Position numbers and translations under genes: made by a program
Part shown: positions 63,905 to 64,000 of the stretch, in pieces
Position numbering within the stretch: the stretch's first letter is position 1
Layout of the letters: each line of letters starts with the position of its first letter
The notes under the pieces: generated by a model
The model's input: the letters and a program-made list of their open reading frames with translations, nothing else
Database searches by the model: none
What the model was told of the DNA's origin: nothing
Origin: CALBZG01 sp964486295
GTDB lineage: Bacteria; Bacillota; Clostridia; Peptostreptococcales; Anaerovoracaceae
Length of the DNA stretch: 64,000 nucleotides
Assembly: GCA_964486295.1 (NCBI GenBank)
Contig: CAZAMF010000008.1
Coordinates: forward strand, 30,569 to 94,568
Reading direction: 5' to 3'

Positions 63905-64000
63905 ACCCGAATAACAGCCTTATATGATAAAAAGCCATCTGTTACTGCAGTGAGACCGGAAAACAGGACAAATAAAAACAAGAATTTAAAAACCTCTAAT

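Noticed and set aside
63745..63981. Minus-strand frame at the right edge starting with a hydrophobic stretch.
   Set aside because: It lies mostly antisense to the DUF2148 gene, lacks a ribosome site and resembles nothing known.

Overview
The window reads as chromosomal DNA of an anaerobic, low-to-medium GC Firmicute of the class Clostridia. The basis is strong AGGAGG-type ribosome binding sites, Bacillus/Clostridium gene orders (rpsF-ssb-rpsR-yybS-gdpP-rplI-dnaB, walR-walK, rnmV-rsmA), a CIRCE-controlled small heat-shock gene, Pho boxes of the TTAACA type, DUF1846, DUF1934 and DUF6530 proteins, and an anaerobe's hybrid-cluster protein. A family-level guess (an amino-acid-fermenting anaerobe near Anaerovoracaceae) is weak. 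I see no tRNA, rRNA, transposase, prophage or CRISPR array. Coding density is very high and most of the window is on the minus strand.

Layout. 1-4.6 kb: a branched-chain amino acid ABC transporter (livK-livH-livM-livG-livF, the last cut by the window edge) behind a consensus promoter. 4.8-7.9 kb: an isochorismatase-like hydrolase, a thioesterase pseudogene with an internal deletion, and an oxalate/formate-type MFS transporter whose 5' end has been tandemly duplicated. 7.9-12.9 kb: a NagD-like phosphatase and the phosphate operon pstS-C-A-B-phoU with a dense Pho-box array; PstS is circularly permuted. 12.9-25.5 kb: an MBL-fold hydrolase, hsp20, a Cof-type phosphatase, an ABC-F ATPase with an attenuator-like leader, a GDSL esterase, DUF1846, a CtpA-type protease, a YwiB-like protein, D-Ala-D-Ala ligase, phosphohexomutase and HtrA. 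25.6-30.3 kb: an AlkD-like protein, ispE-gntR, tadA with a basic-tailed membrane protein, and a DUF6530/GIY-YIG pair.

30.5-52.6 kb is a nearly unbroken minus-strand series of housekeeping and envelope genes. In transcription order these are rpsF-ssb-rpsR, yybS-gdpP-rplI-dnaB, a DnaD protein fused to a helicase-loader N-domain, a very large M23 endopeptidase, walR-walK, a DivIC-like protein, rnmV-rsmA, a lipoteichoic-acid-synthase-like enzyme, and the shikimate pathway (aroE/aroK fusion, aroF, aroB, aroA, aroC). 52.7-57.3 kb: a Band-7 protein with a tiny ribbon-helix-helix partner, then a nitrosative-stress set (Crp/Fnr regulator, ferredoxin, hcp). 57.4-64 kb: an amino acid permease, ROK kinase, SanA/YdcF protein, nagA with a sugar nucleotidyltransferase, and a DUF2148 iron-sulfur protein.

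The most unusual items are the circularly permuted PstS, the DnaD/helicase-loader fusion without an AAA+ domain, the M23 enzyme with a roughly 540-residue charged cytoplasmic helix region, the Band-7/RHH pair with operators phased at 11 bp, the mutated 27-bp repeat that now supplies the ribosome binding site of the MFS gene, and the terminator hairpin just after the ABC-F promoter.
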